Positions 6,531 to 13,589 of a stretch of DNA of 31,817 nucleotides are shown here, piece by piece. Position 1 is the stretch's first letter. Each line of letters opens with the position of its first letter. The notes below the pieces were generated by a model. That model saw only the letters and a list, made by a program, of their open reading frames with translations. It was not told where the DNA came from and did no database searches. This DNA is from Tepidimonas sp. UBA997. Lineage in GTDB: Bacteria > Pseudomonadota > Gammaproteobacteria > Burkholderiales > Burkholderiaceae_C. The stretch is from NCBI GenBank assembly GCA_002291945.1, contig DBAZ01000039.1, forward strand, positions 41,854-73,670, in the 5' to 3' direction. Position numbers and translations under genes: made by a program.

Positions 6531-8165
6531 ATGCTGGGCTTGATGCAGAACCAACCACTGCTGATTTCCGACCTCATCGAACATGCTGCGCGACACCACG
6601 GCGACGTCGAGATCGTGTCCCGTCGGGTCGAGGGCGACATCCATCGCACCACTTACCGTGAGGCCGCCCTTCGTTCACGACAACTGGCCGCAGCGCTGGA
6701 CGCCCTGGGCCTGCAACAGGGCGATCGGGTGGCTTCCCTGGCCTGGAACGGCTACCGCCACTTCGAAATGTACTTTGGCGTGAGCGGTTCGGGTCGGGTG
6801 CTGCACACCATCAATCCCCGGCTCATTGCGCAACAGATTGCTTGGATCGTCAATCACGCGCAAGACCAGGTGCTGTGCTTTGACATGACGTTCTGGCCCA
6901 TCATCCAGGCCATTCACGACCAATGCCCGACGGTGCAGCACTGGGTGGCCCTGTGCGACGACGCGCATCTGGCCCAGATGACCGAGCCGGGCCGGATGCC
7001 CGGCCTGCTCAGCTACGAAAGCCTGATAGCAGCCCAACCCACGACCTATGCCTGGCCACGGTTTGACGACGACACCGCGTCGAGCATGTGCTACACCAGC
7101 GGGACGACCGGCCACCCGAAAGCGGTACTGTACAGCCACCAATCCACCATCCTGCACGCCTATGCGGCGGCCTTGCCCGACGTGATGTGCCTGAGTGCCC
7201 GTGACAGTGTCCTGCCGGTGGTGCCGATGTTCCACGTCAATGCCTGGGGTATTCCTTATTCGGGCTGTGCGGTCGGCTGCAAGCTCGTGTTTCCCGGGCC
7301 CGCCATGGACGGCAAGTCGATCTACGAATTGCTCGATGGGGAGCGCGTCACGTTTGCAGCCGGGGTGCCGACGGTCTGGCAGATGCTGCTGACGCACATG
7401 TCCCAGCATGGTTTGAAGTTGCCGCATCTGACGCGCACCGTCATCGGGGGTTCTGCCTGCCCACCGGCCATGATCAGCGCCTTTCGGGAGCAATACGATG
7501 TCGAGGTGCTGCATGCTTGGGGCATGACCGAGATGAGCCCGCTCGGGACGCTGTGCACGCTCAAGAACAAACACCTCGAGCGGCCCGAGGCCGAGCAGAT
7601 GAAGATTCGGCTCAAGCAGGGGCGTGCCATCTTCGGTGTCGATATGAAGGTGGTGGATGCCGATGGCCGGGAACTGCCCTGGGACGGTAAGTCATCCGGG
7701 GATTTGCTAGTCAAAGGCCCCTGGATCGTTCGCGATTACTACAAGGGCACTGGTCATTCGCCGCTGGTCGATGGCTGGTTCCCCACCGGCGACGTCGCCA
7801 CCATCGACGCCGACGGCTTCATGCAGATCACCGACCGCAGCAAGGACGTGATCAAGTCCGGTGGCGAGTGGATCAGCTCGATTGACGTGGAAAACATTGC
7901 CATGGCCCACCCGTCTGTGCTCATGGCCGCCTGCATCGGCGTACGGCATCCCAAGTGGGACGAGCGCCCGATCGTGGTCGTGGTCGTCAAGCCTGGCCAA
8001 CAGGTGAGCCGTGAGGCATTGCTGGCCTTTTACGAAGGCAAGATTGCCAAGTGGCAGATCCCCGATGACGTCGTGTTTGTGGACGCGATTCCGCTCGGGG
8101 CCACGGGTAAGATGCAAAAAATGAAATTGCGCGATCAATTGGCCGACTACCAGTTGCCCGCCTGA
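6531..8165 (+). CDS. AMP-forming acyl-CoA synthetase (AlkK-like)
   Basis: A 544-residue member of the ANL adenylating family that activates a carboxylic acid to its CoA thioester through an acyl-adenylate. The ATP-binding loop TSGTTGHPK is at 189-197. The GWGMTE-type motif appears as HAWGMTEMSPLG near 327. The hinge region GWFPTGDVATIDADG starts near 413. The C-terminal catalytic Lys region is GATGKMQKMKL near 522-532. Overall form is that of medium/long-chain fatty acyl-CoA ligases such as AlkK. The ATG at 6531 is preceded by AAGGAG at 6519-6524 with good spacing, so the longer frame from 6486 is rejected. It lies directly upstream of the Liv-type importer genes and probably activates what they import. 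Substrate chain length is not determinable. Confidence 0.93.
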   Translation: MLGLMQNQPLLISDLIEHAARHHGDVEIVSRRVEGDIHRTTYREAALRSRQLAAALDALGLQQGDRVASLAWNGYRHFEMYFGVSGSGRVLHTINPRLIAQQIAWIVNHAQDQVLCFDMTFWPIIQAIHDQCPTVQHWVALCDDAHLAQMTEPGRMPGLLSYESLIAAQPTTYAWPRFDDDTASSMCYTSGTTGHPKAVLYSHQSTILHAYAAALPDVMCLSARDSVLPVVPMFHVNAWGIPYSGCAVGCKLVFPGPAMDGKSIYELLDGERVTFAAGVPTVWQMLLTHMSQHGLKLPHLTRTVIGGSACPPAMISAFREQYDVEVLHAWGMTEMSPLGTLCTLKNKHLERPEAEQMKIRLKQGRAIFGVDMKVVDADGRELPWDGKSSGDLLVKGPWIVRDYYKGTGHSPLVDGWFPTGDVATIDADGFMQITDRSKDVIKSGGEWISSIDVENIAMAHPSVLMAACIGVRHPKWDERPIVVVVVKPGQQVSREALLAFYEGKIAKWQIPDDVVFVDAIPLGATGKMQKMKLRDQLADYQLPA

Positions 8166-8170
8166 CAAGT

Positions 8171-8257
8171 CGCCTAGGCGATAGCCCCTAGGGCTTTCCC
8201 TGAGCGCATGGAGCCGCAGACCCCGCTAAGCTTTCCCAGCCGACCAACCCCTAGGAG
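8171..8257 (+). promoter_or_regulatory. livK leader with three CCTAGG elements and two small hairpins
   Basis: The 99-nt gap after the synthetase holds TCGC-CTAG-GCGA (8170-8181) and AGCCC-CTA-GGGCT (8183-8195), two adjacent hairpins followed by TTCCC. The hexamer CCTAGG occurs at 8173, 8187 and 8250; the last overlaps the livK ribosome binding site (AGGAG, 8253-8257). Because CCTAGG is self-complementary, either upstream copy can pair with the ribosome binding site copy. It may act as a weak terminator, a processing site or a translation control element. No convincing promoter is seen. Confidence 0.4.
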
Positions 8258-8264
8258 ACAAACC

Positions 8265-9500
8265 ATGAAACTCATGATCAAGGCACTCACCAGCGCAGCC
8301 ATGCTGGCTTGCAGCATCACCGCATTTGCCCAAAGTGGCGAAACAGTCCGCATCGCCTGGATTGACCCGCTGTCCGGACTGATGGCCCCGGTGGGGACGA
8401 ATCAGCTTCGAAGTTTCCAGTTTTTTGCGGAACAGTTCAGTGGGGCGAACAACCCGGCTGGGGTGAATTTCGAGGTGATCGGTTTTGACAACAAACTCAG
8501 CCCGGCTGAAAGTCTGACCGCTCTTCAGGCGGCGATCGACCGGGGGGTGCGCTACATCGCGCAAGGCAACGGATCTTCCGTGGCTATCGCTCTGGTTGAT
8601 GCCATCAACCGCCACAACAGCCGCAATCCGGGGCGCGAAGTGGTGTTCCTGAACTACGCAGCGGTGGATCCTGATCTGACCAACAGCCGTTGCAGCTTCT
8701 GGCACTTCCGTTTCGATGCCGACACCTCCATGAAAATGGAGGCCTTGACGGACTTCATGAAGGACGATCCTTCGATTCGCCGGGTGTTCCTGCTGAACCA
8801 GAATTATTCGCACGGGCACCAAGTCGCCAATTTTGCCAAGGAAAACCTGGCTCGCAAGCGACCGGACATCCAAATCGTCGGGGAAGACCTGCACCCTCTG
8901 GCCCAGGTTCGCGACTTCGCGCCCTACATTGCCAAGATTCGCGCCTCGGGTGCCGATTCGGTGATCACGGGTAACTGGGGCTCTGACCTGGCCTTGCTGG
9001 TTCGCGCAGCGAACGACGCCGGGTTCAATGGGCGGTTCTTTACCTTCTACACCGGCGTGACGGGTACGCCAACGGCCCTGGGCACCACCTCTGAAGGCCG
9101 GGTGTATCAGGTTGCCTACAACCACTACAACATGGGTGGGCAGATGGATCGCTGGATGGCTGACTTCCGCCAGCGATTCAATGACGATTTCTACACCGCT
9201 GCAGTGGTGAACATTTTCAGAGGGCTTTCACAGGCCATGGCGACTGCGCGTTCGACCGATCCGGTCCGTGTGGCGCCGGCTCTTTCAGGGCTGACATTCA
9301 CAGGCTTCAATGGGCAGGTCCAGATGCGCCGTGATGACCATCAACTGCAACAACCGCTGTTCATCACCCGCTGGCAGCGTGTCGATGGCCGGTTCTCTTA
9401 CAGCCCAGAGAACACAGGCATGACCTTGGTGCCGGTCCGTGAAGTCTCGGCCGCAGCGGCCAGCACCCCGACGACCTGCAACATGCGGCGTCCAGGCTGA
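8265..9500 (+). CDS. livK: ABC importer periplasmic substrate-binding protein (LivK family)
   Basis: A type I periplasmic binding protein of the leucine/amide family, 411 residues. It captures the substrate and delivers it to the LivHM permease. A signal peptide is clear (MKLMIKALTS, hydrophobic core, cleavage after AFA near 22). The mature protein opens with the typical VRIAWIDPLSG strand and shows two lobes, with NGSSVAIALVDAINR in lobe 1 and a RVFLLNQNYSHG hinge. A single Cys lies in NSRCSFW, so no disulfide is expected there. The ATG has AGGAG 7 nt upstream, so the longer frame from 8208 is rejected. Neighbouring CoA ligase and beta-oxidation genes argue for a carboxylic acid ligand over a branched-chain amino acid; this is inference. 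Confidence 0.9.
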   Translation: MKLMIKALTSAAMLACSITAFAQSGETVRIAWIDPLSGLMAPVGTNQLRSFQFFAEQFSGANNPAGVNFEVIGFDNKLSPAESLTALQAAIDRGVRYIAQGNGSSVAIALVDAINRHNSRNPGREVVFLNYAAVDPDLTNSRCSFWHFRFDADTSMKMEALTDFMKDDPSIRRVFLLNQNYSHGHQVANFAKENLARKRPDIQIVGEDLHPLAQVRDFAPYIAKIRASGADSVITGNWGSDLALLVRAANDAGFNGRFFTFYTGVTGTPTALGTTSEGRVYQVAYNHYNMGGQMDRWMADFRQRFNDDFYTAAVVNIFRGLSQAMATARSTDPVRVAPALSGLTFTGFNGQVQMRRDDHQLQQPLFITRWQRVDGRFSYSPENTGMTLVPVREVSAAAASTPTTCNMRRPG

Positions 9501-9514
9501 TCCTCGTGGTCACC

Positions 9515-9544
9515 CGGGCCTGATCCTCGCCGGGGTCAGGCCCG
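9515..9544 (+). promoter_or_regulatory. Strong intercistronic hairpin between livK and livH
   Basis: CGGGCCTGA (9515-9523) pairs perfectly with TCAGGCCCG (9536-9544). The stem extends inward by four more pairs, two of them GU, around a CGCC loop. No T tract follows, so it is not a classical terminator. It begins 14 nt after the livK stop. Hairpins of this kind protect binding-protein mRNA from 3' exonucleases and help keep the binding protein in excess over the permease; that role is inferred here. Confidence 0.6.
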
Positions 9545-9623
9545 CCTCCCGATCCCCTGGTGCATCCGCAGTTTGTCTGCATGGGGGGGCTCCATCACCT
9601 GAAAGAGGCTGGCATGCGCCAGA

Positions 9624-10661
9624 TTGGATGTGACGCTGGAATTTTTCATCATTTCCATGCTGAACGGCCTGAGTTACGGCTTGTTGTTGTTCATGCTCAG
9701 TTCGGGTCTGACATTGATTTTCAGCATGATGGGCGTGCTGAATTTCGCCCATGCCAGCTTTTACATGGTCGGTGCCTACATCGGCTTTTCGATTGCGCAG
9801 GTCGCGGGGTTCTGGGTGGCGCTGTTCATCGCGCCCTTACTGGTGGGTTTGCTCGGTGCAGGCTTCGAACGCGCCAGCCTTCGCAAGGTGCATAAATTCG
9901 GGCACGTCCCCGAACTGCTGGTGACTTTTGGCTTGTCGTTCGTGATTGTCGAACTGGTTCAACTGATCTGGGGGCGATCGGCGGTCGATTTCCGTCCGGC
10001 CGAGATCTTGCAGGGTTCGGCCTTCACTTTGCTGCATGACGCGGACGGCACCATGGGATTCATGTTCGGTCGGGCGCCAGCCGAACTGTGCGCGGCGACT
10101 TCTGGCACCACCTGCTCGTTCTTCCCAGCGACACGCGCATTCATCATGCTGGTGGCGGTCGTGATGCTAGCGAGTCTCTGGCTGCTGATCACCCGCACAC
10201 GGATCGGTCTGGTGATCCAGGCTGCCCTGACGCACCCGGAAGCCGTGGAGGCCCTGGGGCATAACGTGCCTCGTGTGTTCATGCTGGTGTTTGGGGCCGG
10301 GACTGGACTGGCCGGTCTGGCGGGCGTGATCGGAGGCACCACCTTTGTCACGGAGCCTGCCATGGCCTTGACGCTGGGTGCCTTGCTGTTCGTGGTCGTG
10401 GTCGTGGGCGGCCTGGGTTCCCTGTCGGGCGCTTTTCTGGCGTCCATCATCATCGGGGTGATGCAGACGTTTGCCGTAGCGCTGGATCACTCTCTGGCCC
10501 GCGTGTTGACGAACATGGGTTTTGAACTGTCAGCAGCGGCGCGTCAAAACGAACTGCTGCGATTGACGATTTCAGATGCGGCACCGATCCTGCCCTTTCT
10601 GCTTCTGGTCCTGATCCTGATCTTCCGCCCCCGGGGGTTGCTGGGTACGCGCGACACCTGA
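9624..10661 (+). CDS. livH: ABC importer permease LivH
   Basis: A branched-chain-type permease of 345 residues. The N-terminus (MDVTLEFFIISMLNGLSYG) and the conserved GLTLIFSMMGVLNFAHASFY block are diagnostic of LivH. The EAA-like cytoplasmic region is RTRIGLVIQAALTHPEAVEALG, of which TRIGLVIQAA and EAVEALG are the recognisable parts. It is longer than many LivH proteins because of a periplasmic loop around residues 115-165, which holds two Cys six residues apart (CAATSGTTC) that could form a disulfide. The start is uncertain: TTG at 9624 fits homologous N-termini, GTG at 9630 is possible. The only SD-like sequence (AAAGAGG, 9602-9608) is 15 nt before the TTG, separated by a small hairpin. 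Confidence 0.92.
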   Translation: MDVTLEFFIISMLNGLSYGLLLFMLSSGLTLIFSMMGVLNFAHASFYMVGAYIGFSIAQVAGFWVALFIAPLLVGLLGAGFERASLRKVHKFGHVPELLVTFGLSFVIVELVQLIWGRSAVDFRPAEILQGSAFTLLHDADGTMGFMFGRAPAELCAATSGTTCSFFPATRAFIMLVAVVMLASLWLLITRTRIGLVIQAALTHPEAVEALGHNVPRVFMLVFGAGTGLAGLAGVIGGTTFVTEPAMALTLGALLFVVVVVGGLGSLSGAFLASIIIGVMQTFAVALDHSLARVLTNMGFELSAAARQNELLRLTISDAAPILPFLLLVLILIFRPRGLLGTRDT

Positions 10662-10672
10662 AGGAACGCATC

Positions 10673-11965
10673 ATGACGACGACTTACTACCAGTTCAGGC
10701 CGTACAACGTCGGGCGTTGGATCATCTGGTCGCTTTTTGCCCTGATCCTGATCTTCGCCCCCCAGATTTTTGACAGCAATCTGGCCATCAGCCTGATGGC
10801 CCAGATGGGGATTGCCATCATTGCCTGTCTTTCCTACAACATGCTGCTTGGCCAGGGAGGGATGCTCAGCTTTGGTCACGCGGTCTATGTTGGGTTGGGT
10901 TCTTACGTGTCCATCCATGCCTTGCTGCGAGCGTCTGAAGGCTTGATCATGGTTCCCGTCAGCCTCATACCTCTGGTGGGCGGGGTGGCCGGTCTGTTTT
11001 TCGCCATCTTGTTTGGCTACGTCACCACGAAAAAAGCGGGTACGACCTTTGCCATGATCACCCTGGGGGTGGGCGAGCTGGTGTTTGCCATCGCGCTCAT
11101 GTTTTCGGGTTTCTTTGGCGGGGAGGCGGGTATTTCCGCTGACCGCGTCGTGGGTGAGCCTTTCATGGGCATCACGTTCGGGCCGAACATTCAGGTGTAC
11201 TACCTGATCGCCATCTACACCTTTGTGTGTGTGGCCCTGATGTTTGCCTTTACCCGAACCCCGTTGGGACGCATCATCAATGCCGTGCGCGACAACCCGG
11301 AGCGGGTGGAGTTCATTGGCTACAACACGCAGATGGTGCGCTACCTCGTATTCATCATCTCTGGTTTTTTTGCGGGGATTGCTGGTGGTCTGGCCGCGAT
11401 CCAGTTCGAGATCGTCAATGCCGAGGTGGTGGGGCCGGTTCGTTCCGGAGGTTACCTGCTGTTCACCTTCCTGGGTGGGGCCACTTTCTTCTTCGGCCCG
11501 ATCATCGGGGGGATTCTGATGGTCTTGGCGTTTGTCTTCTTCTCTGAAATCACCAAGGCCTGGATGCTTTATCTGGGACTCATTTTCGTGTTCATGGTGA
11601 TGTACGCCCCAGGGGGGATTGCCGGCATGATCATGATGAACCTGAGGGTGGCCAAGTTCGGGCGTTTGCGTGAGTTGTGGGTAAGCTATCTGGGCCTCGG
11701 CCTCACCGCTCTGGTGTTTCTGATCGGTGCGGGGGCCATGATCGAGATGGTTTACCACCTGCAACTCAACATTGCCATGACCGAAGAAGTCAACTTTCTG
11801 GGAGTGAGTCTCAACACCCTCGATCCATCGACCTGGTTTGGCGCGGTTTTCGTGGCCCTGACCGGCCTCGGACTGTTTGAATTGACGCGCCACCATTTTC
11901 GCCAGCAGTGGGCCGCCATCCAGACCGATATTGAAAAAGAAATCAAACGTCGGGAGACCAGCTGA
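10673..11965 (+). CDS. livM: ABC importer permease LivM with C-terminal extension
   Basis: The second permease subunit, 430 residues, pairing with LivH to form the membrane channel. The signature stretch LSYNMLLGQGGMLSFGHAVYVG is split here as LSYNMLLGQGGM (53-64) and LSFGHAVY (65-72). The EAA-like loop RTPLGRIINAVRDNPERVEFIG spans about 195-216. The core ends near APGGIAGMI (312-320), where many LivM proteins stop soon after. Here about 105 more residues follow, with two further predicted membrane segments (about 336-361 and 387-404) and a charged tail. AAGGAA lies 6 nt before the ATG. The stop overlaps the livG start by one base (TGATG). Confidence 0.93.
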   Translation: MTTTYYQFRPYNVGRWIIWSLFALILIFAPQIFDSNLAISLMAQMGIAIIACLSYNMLLGQGGMLSFGHAVYVGLGSYVSIHALLRASEGLIMVPVSLIPLVGGVAGLFFAILFGYVTTKKAGTTFAMITLGVGELVFAIALMFSGFFGGEAGISADRVVGEPFMGITFGPNIQVYYLIAIYTFVCVALMFAFTRTPLGRIINAVRDNPERVEFIGYNTQMVRYLVFIISGFFAGIAGGLAAIQFEIVNAEVVGPVRSGGYLLFTFLGGATFFFGPIIGGILMVLAFVFFSEITKAWMLYLGLIFVFMVMYAPGGIAGMIMMNLRVAKFGRLRELWVSYLGLGLTALVFLIGAGAMIEMVYHLQLNIAMTEEVNFLGVSLNTLDPSTWFGAVFVALTGLGLFELTRHHFRQQWAAIQTDIEKEIKRRETS

Positions 11966-12747
11966 TGTCTTCATCGTATGCCATTGAACTCAAGGACCTG
12001 CGCAAGAGCTTTGGGAAAACCGAGATCATTCGCGGAGCCAGCCTGGTCGTGAACACCGGTGAACGTGTCGCCATCATTGGGCCGAACGGGGCGGGCAAAT
12101 CGACGCTGTTCAACTTGATCAGTGGACGTTTTGCGCCCACATCGGGTGAAATCTGGCTCAATGGTCAGCGGATCGACGGCAAAAAGCCGTTTCAGGTCAA
12201 CCGCATGGGCTTGAGTCGCAGTTTCCAGATCACCAACATCTTTCCCAAACTCAGTGTATTTGAGAATCTGCGCTGCGGGGTCTTGTGGAGTCTGGGCTAC
12301 AAATACACCTTTTTCAAGTTCCTGGCCGATCTCGATGACGCCAACGAGCGGGCCGAGGCGCTGCTCGAAATGATCCGCCTTGACAAAAAACGCGACGTCC
12401 TAGCGATGAATCTGACTTATGCAGAGCAGCGTGCCCTGGAGATTGGCATCACTGTGGCAGGAGGGGCCAATGTCGTGCTTCTGGATGAACCCACTTCTGG
12501 CATGAGCAAAAGCGAGACGAAGCGGTTTATGGAGCTGATTCGTGCCATCACGGTCGGCAAGACGTTGCTCACCGTTGAACACGACATGGGCGTGGTCTTC
12601 GGGCTTGCCGACAAAATCGCGGTGGTGGTTTATGGTCAGGTGATCGCCTTTGACACACCCGAGGCCGTGCGATCCAACCCACAGGTGCAGGAAGCGTATC
12701 TGGGCTCCGTGCTGGCAGAAACGCAGGCGGCAGGCGCTGCGCATTGA
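11965..12747 (+). CDS. livG: ABC importer ATPase LivG
   Basis: A 260-residue ATPase of the Liv-type importer. Walker A is canonical, GPNGAGKST at 39-47. Walker B and the catalytic Glu are VVLLDEP at 170-176 with E175. The H-loop His is H206 in VEHD. The signature loop is unusual: LTYAEQR at 150-156, where the family normally has LSYGEQR or similar, so both the Ser and the Gly that contact ATP are changed. The long helical insert after the Q-loop (FQITNIFPKLSVFENL) is typical of LivG. The start codon overlaps the livM stop, which indicates translational coupling. The motif change matters when considered with LivF. Confidence 0.93.
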   Translation: MSSSYAIELKDLRKSFGKTEIIRGASLVVNTGERVAIIGPNGAGKSTLFNLISGRFAPTSGEIWLNGQRIDGKKPFQVNRMGLSRSFQITNIFPKLSVFENLRCGVLWSLGYKYTFFKFLADLDDANERAEALLEMIRLDKKRDVLAMNLTYAEQRALEIGITVAGGANVVLLDEPTSGMSKSETKRFMELIRAITVGKTLLTVEHDMGVVFGLADKIAVVVYGQVIAFDTPEAVRSNPQVQEAYLGSVLAETQAAGAAH

Positions 12748-12761
12748 AGGGGCCCAACAAC

Positions 12762-13457
12762 ATGCTTGACATCAAAAACCTGCACGCTTACTACGGCAAA
12801 AGCCATGTGCTGCATGGGGTGCATTTCGCGGTCGCTCAGGGTGAGATCGTGGCTTTGCTCGGCCGCAACGGTTCCGGGCGTTCCACCACAGCCAAAGCCA
12901 TCATGGGTTTGGTGGACGCCGAAGGTGACATCTTCTGGAAGGGGCAGCCCATCCGTGGGAAAAAGCCTTTCGAAATCGCCCATCTGGGCCTGGGCTACGT
13001 ACCGGAGAACCGCGACATTTTCCCCAAGCTCACCGTGCACCAGAATCTCATGCTGGGGCAGAAGGGGCGTGGCAAAGCCAGTCGCTGGTCATTCGACGAC
13101 ATGTATGACATGTTTCCACGGCTGAGAGAGCGCCAGGATACCGAGGCTGGCGTGATGTCGGGCGGCGAACAGCAGATGCTCACCCTGTGCCGCACCCTCA
13201 TGGGTGACCCGGAGTTGATCATCATCGACGAGCCCACCGAAGGACTGGCACCGAAAATCGTTGAGCAGGTGGCGGACTTTCTGAAGAAGCTCAAGGAAAA
13301 AGGGATTTCGGTGTTGCTCATTGAGCAAAAGCTGACGATTGCCCTGAAGATTTCCGATCGTGCGCTGGTCATGGGGCATGGAAGCATCGTGTTTGACGAC
13401 ACGCCGGATGCGCTGAAAGCCAACCCCTATGTTCGCAAGGAATGGCTGGAAGTTTGA
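12762..13457 (+). CDS. livF: ABC importer ATPase LivF
   Basis: The second ATPase of the importer, 231 residues. Walker A reads GRNGSGRST (34-42), with Arg 40 in the place of the nucleotide-binding Lys. The signature is canonical, MSGGEQQ at 132-138, and Walker B is IIIDEP at 153-158 with E157. The H-loop position is Gln (Q189 in LLIEQK), which is usual for LivF. A GAAGGGG run lies about 9 nt before the ATG at 12762; the upstream TTG at 12744 has no such support. It is the last transporter gene. A 132-nt gap carrying a promoter follows. Confidence 0.93.
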   Translation: MLDIKNLHAYYGKSHVLHGVHFAVAQGEIVALLGRNGSGRSTTAKAIMGLVDAEGDIFWKGQPIRGKKPFEIAHLGLGYVPENRDIFPKLTVHQNLMLGQKGRGKASRWSFDDMYDMFPRLRERQDTEAGVMSGGEQQMLTLCRTLMGDPELIIIDEPTEGLAPKIVEQVADFLKKLKEKGISVLLIEQKLTIALKISDRALVMGHGSIVFDDTPDALKANPYVRKEWLEV

Positions 13458-13519
13458 TCTTCTTGCTGCGAGAGACAAACGGGCGACACGTGAACGCGCC
13501 ATCATCAGCCGTGACTCTC

Positions 13520-13546
13520 TACAATGAATAACACGAACGATCGTTC
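13520..13546 (+). promoter_or_regulatory. Promoter -10 and overlapping operator palindrome for the beta-oxidation operon
   Basis: TACAAT at 13520-13525 matches the sigma70 -10 consensus at five of six positions; no good -35 is present at 17 nt. Transcription would begin near 13532. The perfect 12-bp palindrome GAACGATCGTTC lies at 13535-13546, just past the start point, a position where a bound repressor blocks transcription. Two more TCGTTC half-sites follow at 13556 and 13560. The symmetry is typical of TetR-type operators, which often control fatty-acid catabolism, but no TetR gene is in the window. The remainder of the 132-nt gap shows nothing else. Confidence 0.55.
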
Positions 13547-13589
13547 TTTTTGGCGTCGTTCGTTCGGATGTCACAGATCAGGAGACCGC

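Noticed and set aside
6379..6558. 60-residue N-terminal extension of the Crp/Fnr protein containing a CPIC motif
   Set aside because: It would overlap the divergent synthetase start and its promoter region. The ATG at 6378 gives normal family length and the extension has no homologous look.
10544..11974. Long minus-strand open frame (about 476 codons) opposite livH and livM
   Set aside because: Its translation is dominated by His, Gln and Asp as expected from the reverse of membrane-protein codons; livM is unambiguous on the other strand.
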